NCBI RefSeq assembly: GCF_023159225.1 | Contig: NC_063169.1 | Span: 53,283,934-53,347,933 of the forward strand | Direction: 5' to 3' | Origin: Perognathus longimembris pacificus | Taxonomy: Eukaryota; Chordata; Mammalia; Rodentia; Heteromyidae | Length of the DNA: 64,000 nt | In this document: piece after piece, positions 20,036 through 32,557 of the stretch | Position numbering within the stretch: the first letter of the stretch is position 1 | Layout: every line of letters starts with the position of its first letter | The notes under the pieces: generated by a model | Told to the model about the DNA's origin: nothing | The model's database searches: none | The model's input: only the letters and a program-made list of their open reading frames with translations | Made by a program: the position numbers and the translations under genes

Positions 20036-20534
20036 AACAAACACCTCTTGCATCCAGAATTTCATGCATCTCTGCAGTCCATCCTCTTGGCCCACAGTAG
20101 CTTTCTTCTTCTTTGGATCCCTGCGCCAAGTATGTATCTCTTTGCATGCAATGTGGATCTGCCTGAGACATGGAAGGACTTGGAAATTATGGAGTCATCT
20201 TTTTGTCTCTCAACCTGCCCCTCTTGGTGTAAAAGAATCTTGTAATTGGGTGTGAAAAACACAGTTCTTACACCCAGGAATTTTTTCTCCTTTCAAATTA
20301 GTTTGTCTTCTATTAAGTGTAGCTATAATAAAGGTTGATGAATTAGCCAAGCTGTGAACTGTGAAAGAGGGAATGGAGTTTCCCTGAAAGCAGTTATATG
20401 AGGATATTGGTACAACCATGTTTCATGCCATGAGCCATTTTTATATTCAAAGTATTATATACGGGGGCATATTAGGAGATGCTTCTGCATAGAAAGAAGT
20501 TGAGAGAGTAACTGAAGGCAAAAATAATTATAGA
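20036..20534. other. unique sequence, no gene seen
   Basis: Nothing could be assigned. Confidence 0.35.
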
Positions 20535-20800
20535 GTCATGCTCATAATCCCAGATATTTGGGAGGAGGTGATCAAAGATCATGATTTGAGACCAGTCCAG
20601 GAAAAAGTTAGGAAGACCTCATCTCAACTGGTGGCACAAGAGGAAGACTGTGCTTAATGCAAAACCATGAGGCCATTTTTGAAAAGTAACTAAGACAAAT
20701 ACTGCTGAGAGTATGATTCAATTGATAAAGCACTTGCTTAGCAAGTGCAAAGCCCTGAATTCAAAATCCCAGGACCATAAAAAATATTATTATAAAAAAA
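20535..20800 (+). mobile_element. composite SINE: B1-like then ID-like half, sense
   Basis: The B1-like part ('catgctcataatcccagata', 'gatttgagaccagtccagga') is followed by an ID-like part ('attgataaagcacttgctta', 'gcaagtgcaaagccctgaat'). The order differs from the Geo composites, so this is a different dimer type or two adjacent insertions. Confidence 0.65.
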
Positions 20801-20836
20801 AGCTAGCAATTCTTGTATTTCCTCTCAACATTTCAG

Positions 20837-21143
20837 TTTCTTTCTTTCTCTCTCCTTTTCTTTTTTCTTTCTCACCTTTCCTTCCTCTCTTTCTTCCTTC
20901 TTTCCATTTTTCCTTTCTTCCTTTCTTTCTTCCTTCCTTCCTTCCTTCTTTCCTTTCCTTCCTTCCTTCCTTTCTTCCTTCCTTCCCTCCTTCTTTCCTT
21001 TCCTTTCTTCTGCCCATTCTGGGGCTTGAACTCAGGGCCTGGACACTATTACCCTGAGCTTTTTTGCTCAATACTAGCATTCTATCCCTTGAGCCACAGG
21101 TCCAATTCCAGCTTTCTTTTTGGGGAGGTGTGATTAACTGAAG
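20837..21143 (-). mobile_element. composite SINE with 170-bp pyrimidine tail, antisense
   Basis: A T/C-only tract dominated by TTCC and TTTC units (20837-21010) precedes the reversed Geo half ('ggggcttgaactcagggcct'), followed by a short B1-like piece. The 96- to 114-codon frames here are poly-Phe/Ser/Leu or poly-Lys/Arg/Glu artefacts of the tract. Confidence 0.8.
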
Positions 21144-22904
21144 GTTTAATGAAACATTTTATTATTGCTAGACTTCTAAGTTTTGTCAAAATGTTAACCT
21201 CAAAATAAACCTCATTTTATATATAATTTGCTTAATCTTGATTATTGGTTCTGCTGAATATAATTTCTGCATTTATTAACTATTCAAATCCCCTGTGAGT
21301 TGCTTGTACCCTTTATCATTTTTTCTAACCAGATTATTTGTCTGATTCTTACTGATATGAATGTTTTTATAGATTCATATTTGCCAATTACATTCATTAC
21401 CAAAATATGGCCTATCTTTTAATAACTGACTGGATCTCTAGAGCTCGCTTTGCACCAAAGTCTTGACAAGCAAGTTTAAACTAAAATGCAGATAGCAAAA
21501 TTGATGTTTCTATGAGTTGTAGATTCAGAAAAAGTTTATAAACATCACTATTTCATTTCTTTGTTTTTTCTTAAACGAGTTCAAAAAGCTAAGGATTAGA
21601 CATATACCTATATGTTTGCTTCTATGTGTGTTGATTGCAGAGTGAGTCACTTTAAAAAATATAGACAGTGAATAGAACCATTGTTGAAAGTGATTAGCCG
21701 CAGATCCTCAGGCCCAATGGATTGTGTCTTCTACTGCAATAGAAATTGTTAGAGCAAAATCACCTGTAGGCAGGCAGCAGGCAGCAATGATCTATCCCAA
21801 CCTACCTGTCAAATATTTTACTACTAGAGAAGTCTCCTCTTAAGACAAAAGGCTCTAGCCCCAGGTAACTGAACAAAACAAGAGCAAAATGAACTATGGT
21901 TATGTCAGTTTTCATGGACATTATTTCCTTGAGAGTCCTGATTCAAAATATCAAAATAAATATGTCTATTTTCTATTTCAGAGGTGTGGCGAAATCTTGT
22001 TTGAGAGCCCTGATCAGAATGCCAAATGTGTTTGCATGCTAGGTAAGAAGGCTTCTCATTTTGCATTTACTGAATATGTTGATATCGCATGGAGTCACTG
22101 TTCTGTTGCCTTGCAGTCTCTTGCTCTCTTTTAAAGAGAGTTAGAGGTTCTGTATGGATTTATAAAGAGCTATAACACATATGTAGAATGCTTGATCCAC
22201 TAAGTGTAGACTCATGCTTCAGAGTCATTCAAAACAAGACGAGTATTGTAGATTAAGCAGATTCTGGTCAAAAGGCAAGAAGAATCACATTGTTCCCAAG
22301 GCAGAGATGTTAAGATAGATCATAAACTATTAAGTATTTACAACACAGTATAAAATCTGTGGGAGAAATACACATTTGAACTAATCTGAAGTCAGCACAA
22401 TTACCCACAAAAATGCATTTGTAACAAATAGCAGTGTTATAGTGAATAATCATTTGTTCTTATGAGATGATAACTCACCATTGCCTTTTATGAACTCTTC
22501 ACTTTTTATTCTGCTAAGAAATAAAAGTGGTATTATTTCTTCATTTTGTAGGTTAGAAATAAGTACAGTAATTCTATACTAACCCCAATGTGAGGAATAG
22601 TCAAATTATGGCTTAAAAATGGTCAGACCATGATAAGAAAGTTTCTAAAGTACAAATTTTAAGTTCTAACACCTAGAATTCATGTAAGTCACCGAAGTAT
22701 GTCCAATGAACTTCACATTGGATATAGCAATTGAACAAATAACATTTTAGCTTCTTGCATTTACTCTGGCCATTTCATAGCTTGATAGCCTCGATTATCA
22801 GTAAGACAATCCCAAATAAGATAATAGAGATGGGGAATGATCTCAGTTATTTATAATTCAAGATAATCACACAAATAATCCAAGAATGCTCATTATTTAA
22901 AAGA
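21144..22904. other. mostly unique, weak MIR-like trace
   Basis: A possible MIR remnant lies at 22470-22590. No gene was found. An 81-codon frame at 21889-22134 is unsupported. Confidence 0.35.
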
Positions 22905-23175
22905 CAAAGAAGAAATCCAGGTACAATGGTTTGCATCTAAAATCCCAGATACTTGGGAGACAGAGATGAGGCAGAACTAAGTTCAAAGCCAATCCAGGAA
23001 AAAATTAGCAAGCCTCTATCCAAATAAATAAACTGATCCAATTAATATTTGCTCATTATCCCACCTATGTGGAAGGTATACATGGGAGGAATACTATCAA
23101 GCTAGTCCTGGACAAAAAAAGAGAGATACTACCTGCAAAATAATTAAGAAAAAGAATAGGAGGCTAAAGGCAAAA
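22905..23175 (+). mobile_element. B1-like SINE pair, old
   Basis: Two B1/7SL-like units in a row: 'ggtttgcatctaaaatccca' with 'cttgggagacagagatgagg', then a second decayed unit from about 23045 ('cattatcccacctatgtgga'). A short reversed Geo-like piece follows near 23220. Confidence 0.55.
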
Positions 23176-23240
23176 CTAAAAACATGTGGCATCATTTTAT
23201 TTTCTTTTTGGTGGGAATAAGGTTTGAACTCAGAGCCTTA

Positions 23241-23523
23241 TACTGATTGGTTGCATAGAATTTCAAAGTAGGAATGTAGCTATATAAATGATTTGTGCTT
23301 TACTAGTATTGTCTGTCAATTGTGATTCATTGAGCATTCACTTGACAGGTAAAATCTATCCTAAGAGTCTCCCATAATTAGGTTACTTATTCTAAGCAAA
23401 TTAAAAGATATCTACCTTTTCACCATTTGGCAAGAAGGGTGCATTAATTAAGCAAATATTCATCATTAAGCTTGCAGATTTCATTCATTTATCAGATTTT
23501 TATTTCCTTGGTAATATAGAACT

Positions 23524-23525
<2 letters not shown>
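23241..23525. other. unique sequence
   Basis: Nothing could be assigned. Confidence 0.35.

Positions 23526-23564
<39 letters not shown>
23526..23564 (+). repeat. (CA)n microsatellite
   Basis: An almost perfect CA array of about 19 units. Confidence 0.95.
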
Positions 23565-23567
<3 letters not shown>

Positions 23568-26227
23568 TGAGAATGGAAGTTTTGTTAATTTGAGGACATA
23601 CAAAAGACTGTAGGTACATTTTTACTTTTAAATACTACCTGTTTACAATCTCTAGAGCTTGAAGCTAAACCTGTGCATAGTGAAACTACCTGTGCCCTCA
23701 AGGAGCTAACATCTAAGAAGGCTTAGGCTGTTCCTACTTAATCTTTCTAAGAGGATTGCTACAACCTTTTCAAGATGAAAAGACTAGATGAAAGAATTCC
23801 AAAATAATTGGCAACATCAGTAGACGTGGATCATCCTTGCGTTAGGAAGTGTGCTCCTGAGGGTTGCTGTTTCATATCAGTGTGGTGAACTATGATAAGA
23901 AAAGAAGAGACGTTGAATGGTTCAGTCACTTAATATGCACAGGAGCAACTCAAATTATAAACAACTACAGCACTAACACCAAAATATCTTTTATTTTCTT
24001 CAAGAAAGAATATCTATAGCAACATCATACACATACAAAAAAAAAGTCTACATTTCCTGAGATTTAGTAGTCCATTGCTTCCTTTAAGACAAACATGACA
24101 TGGTTTTCTTAGTTTTTTCAGCAGAGGGTAAGAGGTCTGATATTTAAAGGGAATATTGTTTTTCAAGTGTTGACAGGCATAAGTGTATTCTGTATTTTTT
24201 TACTCATAATTTTCTGACACTTTTATGAGTAAATCAAAAGTTTCCAAGCAATAACACCAAATATATATACAGCCTGAATTTCTACAAATTCCTTTTGATC
24301 TTTATGCTGCTGTCATATTGAGATCCCTGTTAGAACCTACCTGACACATCCACGTCATTAAATTGTTGAGGTCTTGGCTCTCCCCTCTAGCCTACCCACC
24401 TCTGCCCATCCATTCCCGCAGGTTTGGGTGACTGCCTGGATCCCAGCTGTGCCCTGGTTTCAGCACTGTTGGAGATGGAATACACTAGTGTAGCTGGGGT
24501 CATAGTTGCAGGTCTTTTCTCTTAGTCTTGAATCCTCAGATCATTCTGAAAAACTGCAGTGTTTATGCTTTGGATTGTCTACCACATGACTTCCATGAAT
24601 CCTCGCTGAAAATTATGTGTCTGGCTTATTACCTTAAAGGACAAGTAAAGGTAAAGTTCACTTTGAAGTGACTCTGAAGGACTGCATGCAATGCAATATT
24701 AAGTGAGAACAAATTACTGTCACATATGCTCCTTGCAGAGAATCGTTTCTGGTTCCAGGAGAATAATTTGTGTTAGATATGAAGGTAATGGAGTGTATGT
24801 GGAGCTGGCTATACTAAGCATTGATTCTTTATTCCTTAATATTGTCTGGAGAAGGATAATAACCAAATTAAGCACCAAATTGTAAAAAAATCATTGTGTT
24901 CTTCTTTTCTTCATACTTAAGTCAGTGAGTTCCAAGCTCCCAACTCCTCAAACTAGTTCCCTCCTTTTAAAAAATTTAGCCAAATCAATACTCTTCAATT
25001 CAAATTGGCCTCCAAAATCTATACAAGCATAACCACATATATACAATTCTATCACAAGACTTATACCTTAATCAAGTGTAGTGGACTGAAACTAAAAGAA
25101 AAAGAAAGTGGACAAGAAATTATCTCTTGCCATATGACCAATTCATAATGCATGATAAATTATTAAAAATGCTTTCAAAAGTATAAAATATTGGTTAAAA
25201 AATATTGGTTAAAAGTGTCAGGCATATTTAAGGAAAGGATGAACCATGATTAATGTTGATTCAGTTCTTAATTAATTTGTTAACCTGTTCTGTGAAATGA
25301 TCCATCTTGGGAGAAAAAAAAAATCTCACCAACAAGAATTCCAAGTCAAACTTGGTGTGTCTTTCTGCTTCCTCAAGTCCTTCATTCTTAGAACAAGATT
25401 CTCTAAAACAGAAATCCTTAATTTATAACTTAAGATATTTTTTGGTTCCATTTCTTCATCCTCTTTATCAAGGTTACTTTTTTTCACCTTGGGAATATTC
25501 TGGAGCTCTGTTGAGTGCTATGGCCAGTTGAGTGTACTGAAAGAACTTGTTTACCTGCCTGGCTCAATTGATGGTGTTCATATTAGTTAGATTTGGGTGC
25601 CGCTTCTCTTTAAGCTCCCATTGATAGTTTTCCTGCAAAGTGTAAATAAAAACATCTGTCCCTCTTAACCTCAGGATTTTTCCAGTGGTAGAAGGAAATG
25701 TTCTGTGAGTAGGTGCCTGTTAAGAAGCCAGGCCTGAGTATCATTAACCCATCAATATTTGATGGATACATAATAAATTATGGAACATTTTTAAATTTAG
25801 AAATTGATTAATTATTGATTGTGGCATTGATAGCTTTTAGAAAGGCAACTGAAAAGCAGTATTATTTTATATCAGCATACAAATATGAAAAACAAGTTTT
25901 AAAAATAACTAACATATTCTTCAAAGTTGCCTGTAACCAAATTACATCAAGCTCCAACTATCTTCAAGGTAGTGAGCTAGCCTCTAGGAACTCAAAGATC
26001 AATGGGGCAAATATTATACCCCCAAAGAGTTTCCAATCCAGCGAAAAATTTAAATCTTAAACTCTGAGACCTGCGATATGAGCTCATGAATGATAAGTAA
26101 TTCACAAGAAATATATATCAGTATTTCAAAGGTTGGAGAAAATGAACATATCTGGAATATAAAGACAAAGGGATTTGGATACAAAAGCCAAGCAAGTAGC
26201 AGTACTTTCAGGGACCCAAGGCCAATT
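23565..26227. other. mostly unique with weak L2-like traces and one hairpin
   Basis: L2-like strings occur at 23680-23730 ('gccctcaaggagctaacatc') and 25930-26045. An inverted repeat lies at 24199-24233. The 24380-24500 stretch is GC-richer but carries no frame or repeat that I recognise. Confidence 0.35.
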
Positions 26228-26330
26228 ATCAGGACACTGGGAACTATAAGAAATGTACTCACTGCCTTACATATGAAACTGTAACCCCTCTGTTCTTCAC
26301 TTTGACAATAAAGAAGAAGAAAAACAATAG
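26228..26330 (+). mobile_element. short L1 3' end
   Basis: 'atacatatgaaactgtaacc'-type sequence is present as 'gaaactgtaacccctctgt', followed by TTTGACAATAAAG and an A-rich tail. No convincing target duplication was found. Confidence 0.7.
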
Positions 26331-26924
26331 TAAGTGATTACGTTCATAAAGAAAATCAAAGAATATTTTGGAAAGAAATTTGAGAACTGAGTGCAGAGCA
26401 TTTGACTATTATCATGAGTTCTAAAAAGAACAGAAGTTAGGTTTTTTAAAGATCTGGTTCCATTCATTTAGTAAGAGAGTCTTTTTAAAATTGAGTAATG
26501 AGTATTATAGAATATTCTGTTAATTCATTCTGGATAGTTACTAATAAGTGCAGACATGAACTATGTACTTGAGAATTCAAATAATTTTAATCGGATGTGT
26601 TCTTGTCTCTGATTACCTGAATTCTAGGTTTGATATTATTAAATGCATGGTGAGTCAATCTTTTCCCCTTGGTAAACAATATCATAGAATCTCAGTTAAG
26701 AAAAAAGACAGAAAAGAGTTATACCTTTTTCTTTATAGTGTTTTTTAGAACCTCAAAACCTAATAAAATTAGGAAAATTTTGATATTAATACTTTATTCT
26801 GATTATTGGCACCAGTCTATGAGTCTTATACATGGACATTTTTTGTGGCCAATTAATTGCCTCTTAAGTACACAATATACTCTAAGGTAAAATTAGATAT
26901 GCTCCATAGTAGAAAGAATAGTCC
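26331..26924. other. AT-rich unique sequence
   Basis: Nothing could be assigned. Confidence 0.35.
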
Positions 26925-27085
26925 CATTTAAACCTTGCTATCAGCTAATTACTGTGCAGTTATGGGCAAGTCACCTAGGGTTATAGACTTTACTCTTTTC
27001 TAAAATGCAATAATAAGCAATCACAACAGTTTTATCTAAATCTGTTGAGGGTAAAGTGACAATAAAAACAGGACATTCAGCAAAC
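26925..27085 (+). repeat. MIR ancient SINE
   Basis: 'atgggcaagtcacctagggt', then 'tttctaaaatgcaataataa' and 'gttgagggtaaagtgacaat' reproduce the MIR core and 3' half in order. Confidence 0.65.
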
Positions 27086-28689
27086 TTTTGAAATGCTCCA
27101 AATATGATTTTTAATAGTGATAGCATATTGTAAGTCCTTGCATTTCATTTCATGTTAGTTACAGTGTTTTTTACACACAACTGATGGTTTTGATATATTT
27201 TCAACAGTGAACTATCTCAATGGGTCTGAATATTTTCAACTGTTTACAATTTAGAAGTAATATTAGAAATGATCGAAATATAAATGTAACCAGAATTGTT
27301 ACCTGGAAATAGCATTAAACTTTTAATAGCTGATGTAATAGTATTAATGTGTAATAGTAACAAACTATCATAGGTTATTAAGCAAAGCTTATTGTAAGCA
27401 CTATTTCATGTGTACTTGACTTTAAAAATAAGGTCTATATTGGAAGACAACATTTTTAAGTAGCTTACTTTCAATTGATTTTAAGGGTAGATAATAACAG
27501 AAATCTGAATTCTGTTTTACTTGCACATATAAAGTATGTGCCTTAATGTAAACCTTAGACATATCAACTCATTCTTCCTATAGGCATGTTGAAGTAATAA
27601 ACACTTTGGAAACTATTTTCTGGGTATTTCCATAGGCACACACTGACGATCCTCCCCTCCTCCCCTCCATCACTCTCCTAAGCCCTGATTTATCTTTTCA
27701 TTGTTCTTTTCACCAAATGTCATATTTTATATTGGTCTACTTGTTCCATGCTATCCCCCAACTTTACACACCAAAGCACACTTACAGACACAGAATGTGC
27801 TTATTACATCATGAAAGTAAGAACATGATTTTAGTCCCCACTGAGTATCATCTGGAGCATCCAGCTAATAAGAATTTAACTTTTGCCTAGTGCACACATG
27901 CCGATGCATTTATGAGGACCATATAAACCTGCAGGACATACTGAGTCAGGTTGAATCCAGCATTTACAACTCTCCACTAACACAGCCAAGGCCAAGGGTC
28001 AGCTCCTGCATGAAAGAGTGGGCAGTTTTCTAAGCAAATCAATCAATATCCCTGAATAAGAAATGTGTAGGTCTCCACAAGTAAGCAGTCAGAACCTATC
28101 CTAAGAGTAAAGAGATGGGCAAATATGTCGGAGCACCATCACATAGCCAGCTTTCTATTCATGTGTATGCTCTGTACATTGATAGAATGATGAGCAAAGC
28201 AGAATCTCAACTGCCCTAGTGAATTCTTGGGTAGATAGAAGACTGTATGGAGAAGAGAGGGGATCCATTATTTTTGTCTTCTCTGGATTTATAAAACACA
28301 GATTTTTTTTTTTTCATTCTGAGGATTATGGTTTAAAAGCCCTTCTAGGTAATCTATTACTTTCATGAGGAAACAGCATTCCTGCTTTCACAGTTGGTTT
28401 ACATGGAATGTTGTTCCATTTCCACAACAACAAAATGCCACACTTTTGAATGCAGCTGAGGGCCAGGGCTCAGAGCTAGCTGAAAAATAACAACACAAGC
28501 AAAGGTCAAACTATTAGAAGTGAAGTTGTCAAACCCCAAAGTGAGAGAAGTTTTGGTTTTAAATTCACTTCATGTTCACTTAAATTCACTTCCATTTCTC
28601 TACATAAAGGTAGAGAAAGGGTCTTTTCATGATACCTATCACCCTTCATACAAAACTATGTTTTGGAAATGCGTGTAATCAAACAAACA
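27086..28689. other. unique sequence, no gene seen
   Basis: AT-rich to about 27620, then mixed composition. No repeat family or gene was recognised. Confidence 0.35.
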
Positions 28690-29640
28690 TTTATAGGCAC
28701 ATACTGTGCACCTGTCCTGGCTTCTGCCCTTGGAAGGCTCCCAGTCCAAAAGGACATGGATTAGTACACAACAGCATCATGGCCTGATTAACCACATCAA
28801 GGGTGGGCCTCGGTCTCACAGGAAAGAGAAGGATAGAATGGTGACTGGAAAGGCCTCATGTAATGAGCAGAGAGGGACAGAATGCTAAAGAGAAGGAGAC
28901 CATTCCAGGAGGCTGAGGTGGAAGTCCACTAGATAAGATATTCAAAGTAGCAGATATAAGCAATTAACATGACCACTTAAAGAAACTGTAGGAATTTCTA
29001 TATGCCTGGAGAACAGAATAAATGAAAGTAAATAAGCTAGCTGAATATAGAGAGGAAGGTAGGACAAAGTATAAAGCAGCCTATAACAAGACAAACTTAC
29101 ATAGGATATTCAACCAGAGGAGACAGATGATGAGATGCAGACTTTACTTAGGTCAGAGTAGAGAGTGCCCTGAATGAAGACACGACTTGAAAAAATCATT
29201 GTGGGAAATAATGGCAATGACCAGATGAGACATGATGATTCCTTCTGGAACTGAGCCAGTGCCACAGGGAAGAGAAAGCACAAGATTCCAGATGCTTGGC
29301 AAGAAGATGCTAGCCCTTTAGGATGAATTGAGTGCAGGAAATAAAGGACTAGGTAGAGGTGATACCTCACCCCTCTGAGCATCGCATTTGTACCAGGCAT
29401 AACTGAGCTGAATTTGGGGCACAGTAAGTTTGAGGTGCTAGGAAAAATCTCAGGAGTAGCAGGGAGTCTGGAGCTGAAAAAGGAGAACTGCAAGCCAGTG
29501 ATGGTGATAACACACCAGCAATGAGTCCACACAGAGAAAGATGAGGAATGATGTGAGGCAGATCTTGGAAGCATCATCCTCAAGCGCTGAGCAGATTCAA
29601 AAGGAAATCGAGAGACAATGGTATCTTAGCCAAGGGGAGA
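28690..29640 (+). repeat. old L2-like interspersed repeat
   Basis: Segments in the expected order include 'actgtgcacctgtcctggct', 'gaccattccaggaggctgag' and 'cacagtaagtttgaggtgct', then 'gggagtctggagctgaaaaa'. They are diverged by many indels. The 157-codon frame at 29110-29583 on the minus strand is antisense to this repeat and unsupported. Confidence 0.5.
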
Positions 29641-30184
29641 GGATTCTAAAAGGAAAAGTGTCACAACAGCACAGTTACTGTAGACGTTAAACAAAAACAA
29701 CTGAAAGAAACTCATTCTATTCATCAAGAGCATAATTAGCAGGACAGCAAAAGGCAAAAAGTGTCATGGATCCGAGTGGCAGAGACCTGAGGTGGGGCAT
29801 TCTCCTGTCAAGAGGCTTCTTCTCTGAGAAAGTGAGGCACAGATACAAGGTACCTGTCAAAATCCAGACTTAAGGACTTCTTGGGATGTGCTGATGGGGA
29901 GAAAAGGAAGTAGTAGAAAATGATAATGTTCCTGAAGAGACCCAAGATCAGTTATGAACCTTCAACCTACAATAAGTGGTCATGACAGACTGGGAAGAAT
30001 AGAAACAGAGTGGAGACAGGTAGAGGCTGGAGAAACAGCCATCTTATCACTTCCATTTTTAAAAGAAAAAGGAAAAAAATGTGATATTCTGAGGGATACA
30101 AGGAGAGGAGGAATAGAAACAAGCCTCAGTGGGTTAATTTGAAACTAATGAACTAATGCTATATGAAATGCAGAGATCAGAAGA
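29641..30184. other. unique sequence, no gene seen
   Basis: Nothing could be assigned. Confidence 0.35.
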
Positions 30185-30229
30185 GTGTGTGTGTGTGTGT
30201 GTGTCTGTCTGTCTGTCTGTCTGTCTGTC
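30185..30229 (+). repeat. compound (TG)n(TCTG)n microsatellite
   Basis: TG units pass directly into TCTG units at about 30203. Confidence 0.95.
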
Positions 30230-32299
30230 CATACACATACACAGTTCTGAGCAACTGGCCGAGATTAGCAACTGTGAACCAACCATAGCAATATAGCCTA
30301 TGCTTTGAAACTAAAAATGTAGAAAATTCAAACTGTGTATTTCCCAGTATACATTTCAGAAAAGTGACTGCTTCCTGCTCCCCTTCTCTTTTCTCCCTAG
30401 CTGCCTCCTCTCCTCCTCTTCCTCCTCTTCCTCCTCCAATGGCTGGCCAAGGTAACCTGCATGGGATTCTTCCTTGATGCTAACTTACAACCCTACCCCC
30501 ATACTACAAATGCTGATTCCCTTCTCTGTACTCCATCTAGCTAGGATGCTTCTCTTATTTATCTTTCTACCCGAGTCCACCATTGACTTCCAAGTCCAAA
30601 GAAGGCCAAATAATAATAATTCCTACTGAAGATATAAGAAACTTCAAAGACTGTGTATTCATCCCTAACCCTCTCTTACCATCTGATGGTACCTCTAGAA
30701 AACTCTTTCCTCACCTGTCTTGGCCTAGAGAAGAATGCCTATATAGGTTGTTCCCAATTCGTATGGAGCTATTTGAACTCCAGAAATGCCAGTGAATCTA
30801 TTCACTTTTGGCCAGTTACATCAATAAAATCTCTCATTATCCAGCTGCCTACCCCACGCCCACACAGGCTTCCTACCCCCTAATACCTCCACCTCGACAT
30901 CAACTCCCATGATTCCATTCTGACTCACTTTTATCACTAATCCCTAATTTTGAAGTTTACACAAAAGAATTTGAAGAGTGTCTGCCTTTTTCAGCCTGTT
31001 CTCTCTCCCTCACCCCTATCTGCAAGGTCTACCCATGCTCTCACACAGCTGTCCTTCATCCTTTTGGTTCATGCACTCTATATAGCAAGATCCACCAATT
31101 ATAGCTTAGGGACTAAATCTGACCTGTGGTCTACCCTATCAGAACATAGACATGCTCATTCCATAGAGTTAAGTTGTGATAGAGACCACCTGATCTCCAA
31201 TGCCTGACATGTTTACTGGGTGTTCCCTTAGAGGAAAAGAGTACTGATGATGGCATAGATTATTCCAGTGTGTATGTGTACATATGCACATTTGCCTACC
31301 CTTGCACATCTGTGTGACTAGCCATGTATTCAACATTTCTCTAAAGTTAGAGATTGTGACAAATAATACTGTTATGAAGATCTTAGAACATGTTATTTTG
31401 TCCACAAAATGATACATTTTCTCAAATATCTACCCAGAACTGTAACTGTGGCAATCATATACAGATATCTGCTCAGCTTTAACTGATTCTCTCACATGTT
31501 TTCCAAAGTCACTTTGTCAGTTTCCCCTCCCAACCAGCTGCATGTGAAAACTCCAATAAACAATTTACTGCTCAGTAATTATCCTAGAGTAAAAGTTAGG
31601 TTGCATAATTCATCATTCAACTCAACACAAACAACATTTTATGTAATAGCCTCTAATGAAGATTATGATTATCATTTATGTAAACAAATCATCAGCTTGA
31701 TGATGGTAGCAATAAAGCAGGTAAGTTTTATTTGCTGATTATCAATGAGCATTTGAGTTAAGAGCATTCAAGAAGTTTATAGCCTAAATCAAAGTAATAG
31801 TTTGTCCACAAATGACCCTAGTAAGCCCTCATGCACAGTGGAATATAAACAAAACCCTGGCTCATAAGTAAAGCCTCTTTCTACTGAGCTAGTTAATTTT
31901 TCACTTTATATTTCATTACAAAATATACAATTAATTTTTATAGATCTTAAGTTATAACATGATAAATGCAGACAAGAGGTAAGAAATCAACTGGAAAAGC
32001 AACAGGGAATTTTGGGGACAATAAAAATATTTGGTATGATACTACAATGGTGAACATGCCACATCCCAGTCTATGAATGAATCCGATACCAACAGTGAAT
32101 GCTGATGTAAATCATAGGCTCTGGGCAATTCTGAGTGTCAATGTTTACATTTATTCATTGTGTCAATTTGTTGCTTGTAACAAATATTCCACCCCTGCCA
32201 GGGGATTAGGATAAAGAAAAGCCTGTATATGTCTGACGGCAGGTGACCCAGAGGAAATTTTCAGGCTTCTCTCTCAATTTTGCTCTTAAAGGGCAAAAG
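30230..32299. other. unique sequence with one pyrimidine tract
   Basis: A CTC/CTT-rich run lies at 30398-30438. Frames of 70-85 codons at 30583-31207 and 31496-31738 lack any recognisable domain. I see no splice-bounded exon. Confidence 0.35.
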
Positions 32300-32500
32300 C
32301 TACAGCTGGGCATCAGTGGCCCACACTAGTAATCCTAGCTACTCAAGAGTCTGAGATCTGAGGATTGCAGTTCGAAGCCAACTTGGGCAGGAAAATCCCT
32401 GAGGCTCTGATCTCCAATTAATCATCAAAAAACTGGAAGTGAAGATGTGGCACTAACATTGATCACAAAAGCTCAGGGATAGTGCCCAGGACCTGAACCA

Positions 32501-32555
<55 letters not shown>
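32300..32555 (+). mobile_element. composite SINE (B1-like plus Geo half) with (CA)n tail
   Basis: The B1-like part ('gctgggcatcagtggcccac', 'gcagttcgaagccaacttgg') is followed by the Geo half ('aaaagctcagggatagtgcc', 'caggacctgaaccaggacag'). The tail has become a CA array at 32507-32555. Confidence 0.85.

Positions 32556-32557
<2 letters not shown>

Noticed and set aside
20713..21133. Overlapping 96- to 114-codon frames rich in Phe/Ser/Leu or Lys/Arg/Glu
   Set aside because: They translate a pure pyrimidine tract, which is a SINE tail.
29110..29583. 157-codon minus-strand frame
   Set aside because: It is antisense to an old L2-like repeat and has no recognisable domain or initiation context.
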